In this document: positions 63,380-64,000 of the stretch, one piece after another
Position numbering within the stretch: the stretch's first letter is position 1
Layout of the letters: each line of letters begins with the position of its first letter
Assembly (NCBI GenBank): GCA_964567745.1
Contig: CAZMNY010000009.1
Location: forward strand, 124,001 to 188,000
Direction: 5' to 3'
Length of the DNA: 64,000 nucleotides
Origin: CAZMNY01 sp964567745
Lineage (GTDB): Bacteria; Planctomycetota; Planctomycetia; Pirellulales; Pirellulaceae
The notes under the pieces: model-generated
Databases searched by the model: none
Seen by the model: the letters and a program-made list of their open reading frames with translations, nothing else
Told to the model about the DNA's origin: nothing
Translations under genes and position numbers: made by a program

Positions 63380-64000
63380 ATGACGTCCGATTCAAAAACC
63401 GAAGTCGGCAGCTATTTCATTTCCAACTACCCCCCGTTTTCTCAATGGAAGCCGGAGAACGTTGGGCAAATCCGCGATGCGCTCAACGCCGCTCCCTCGG
63501 CCGATACGCCGTTGGGCCTGTACCTGCACATTCCGTTTTGTCGCAAGCGATGCAAATTCTGCTACTTCAAAGTCTTCACGGACAATAAAGCCAGCGATAT
63601 CGAGACGTACGTGCAAGCGCTTTCTCGAGAGATTGAGCTAGTTAGCCAATTGCCTGTCATGGGCGATCGTCCGATTCGATTCGTCTACTTCGGCGGCGGC
63701 ACTCCGTCCTACCTCAGCAGCAAACAATTAACCTCGCTCGTCGACCGGCTTCGCGCCAACATCGATTGGAGCTTGGCGGAAGAAGTGACGTTTGAATGCG
63801 AACCAGGAACGCTTTCCGAATCGAAAATCCAAACGCTCAAGCAGCTCGGCGTGACGCGTTTGAGCCTCGGCGTCGAGAGTTTTTCGGATCAGATTTTGGA
63901 GGAGAACGGTCGAGCTCATTTGTCACATGAAATCTATCGCGCGTGGCCTTGGATTCGCGATGCGGGTTTCGACAACGTCAACATCGATTTGATTTCCGGC
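63380..64000 (+). CDS. HemW/HemN-like radical SAM protein, N-terminal part (cut by window edge)
   Basis: 207 codons present; the gene runs off the right edge. The motif HIPFCRKRCKFCYFKV (Cys54, Cys58, Cys61) is CX3CX2C of radical SAM enzymes. The blocks FVYFGGGTPSYLS, TFECEPGTL and TRLSLGVESFSDQIL belong to the coproporphyrinogen oxidase-like branch (HemN/HemW). The third Cys is followed by Tyr-Phe-Lys instead of the Gly-Cys of HemN, so a HemW-like or other branch member is more likely than haem-pathway HemN. Starts 18 bp after the propeller gene. Confidence 0.88.
   Translation, partial: MTSDSKTEVGSYFISNYPPFSQWKPENVGQIRDALNAAPSADTPLGLYLHIPFCRKRCKFCYFKVFTDNKASDIETYVQALSREIELVSQLPVMGDRPIRFVYFGGGTPSYLSSKQLTSLVDRLRANIDWSLAEEVTFECEPGTLSESKIQTLKQLGVTRLSLGVESFSDQILEENGRAHLSHEIYRAWPWIRDAGFDNVNIDLISG

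Overview
The window looks like chromosomal DNA from a planctomycete, probably close to the Pirellulales. This rests on family content: a DUF1501 protein beside a DUF1549/DUF1553 cytochrome-like protein (1-3054), pseudopilin-like proteins (23916-27099), a double DUF1080 lipoprotein (27901-29199), bacterial squalene/hopanoid genes (30445-39605), and several small conserved proteins I associate with planctomycetes. No rRNA, tRNA, CRISPR array, transposase or phage gene was seen. All species-level inference is from memory of these families; no database search was possible.

Layout. 1-5061 (minus) is a probable expression unit: ECF sigma factor, membrane anti-sigma-like protein, secreted basic coiled-coil protein, DUF1549/DUF1553 protein and DUF1501 protein (cut by the window edge). 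5429-9630 (plus) holds an ABC-2 permease without an ATPase neighbour and two overlapping DUF21/CBS (CNNM/CorC type) membrane proteins. 9941-12212 holds small conserved genes and a TPR lipoprotein. 12609-22338 (minus) is a four-gene envelope cluster: a 1099-residue TPR protein, ExbB/TolQ-like and ExbD/TolR-like motor proteins, and a 1637-residue protein with a TonB-like N-terminus, a huge low-complexity linker and a C-terminal prenyltransferase/squalene-oxidase-fold domain.

22880-29199 contains a sugar-nucleotide epimerase, two pseudopilin-type proteins, a small jelly-roll-like protein and the DUF1080 lipoprotein. 29251-39605 is an isoprenoid/hopanoid region: ispH, hpnC-hpnD-hpnE (FPP to squalene), a nucleosidase resembling HpnG, then on the other strand hpnH and squalene-hopene cyclase. 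Inside this region lie a broken secreted-protein gene (33990-34849) and a strongly palindromic repeat element (about 35920-36277). A 12-13 TM glycosyltransferase and a DapA-family aldolase follow.

43929-55468 has a secreted repeat protein, an NhaC-type antiporter, a histidine kinase and a response regulator with inverted domain order, mnmG with a small cytochrome c, an aldo/keto reductase, a SNF2 helicase and a conserved hypothetical. 56039-64000 (plus) ends with an alpha/beta hydrolase, then a LuxE-like adenylating enzyme, a LuxC/acylating-ALDH-like reductase and an iron-dependent alcohol dehydrogenase. Together the last three could reduce an acid to an alcohol, and this is the best candidate for an undescribed pathway here. 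A PQQ-type beta-propeller lipoprotein and a HemW-like radical SAM protein (cut by the edge) close the window.

Repeats are a prominent feature: a 66-bp tandem repeat built around a palindrome (58933-59176) with a clear dispersed relative at 36240-36277, nested inverted-repeat elements at 36104-36205 and 43391-43640, a 20-bp tandem repeat at 55561-55650, and a planctomycete-type short repeat that has become coding in the TPR lipoprotein (11396-11480).
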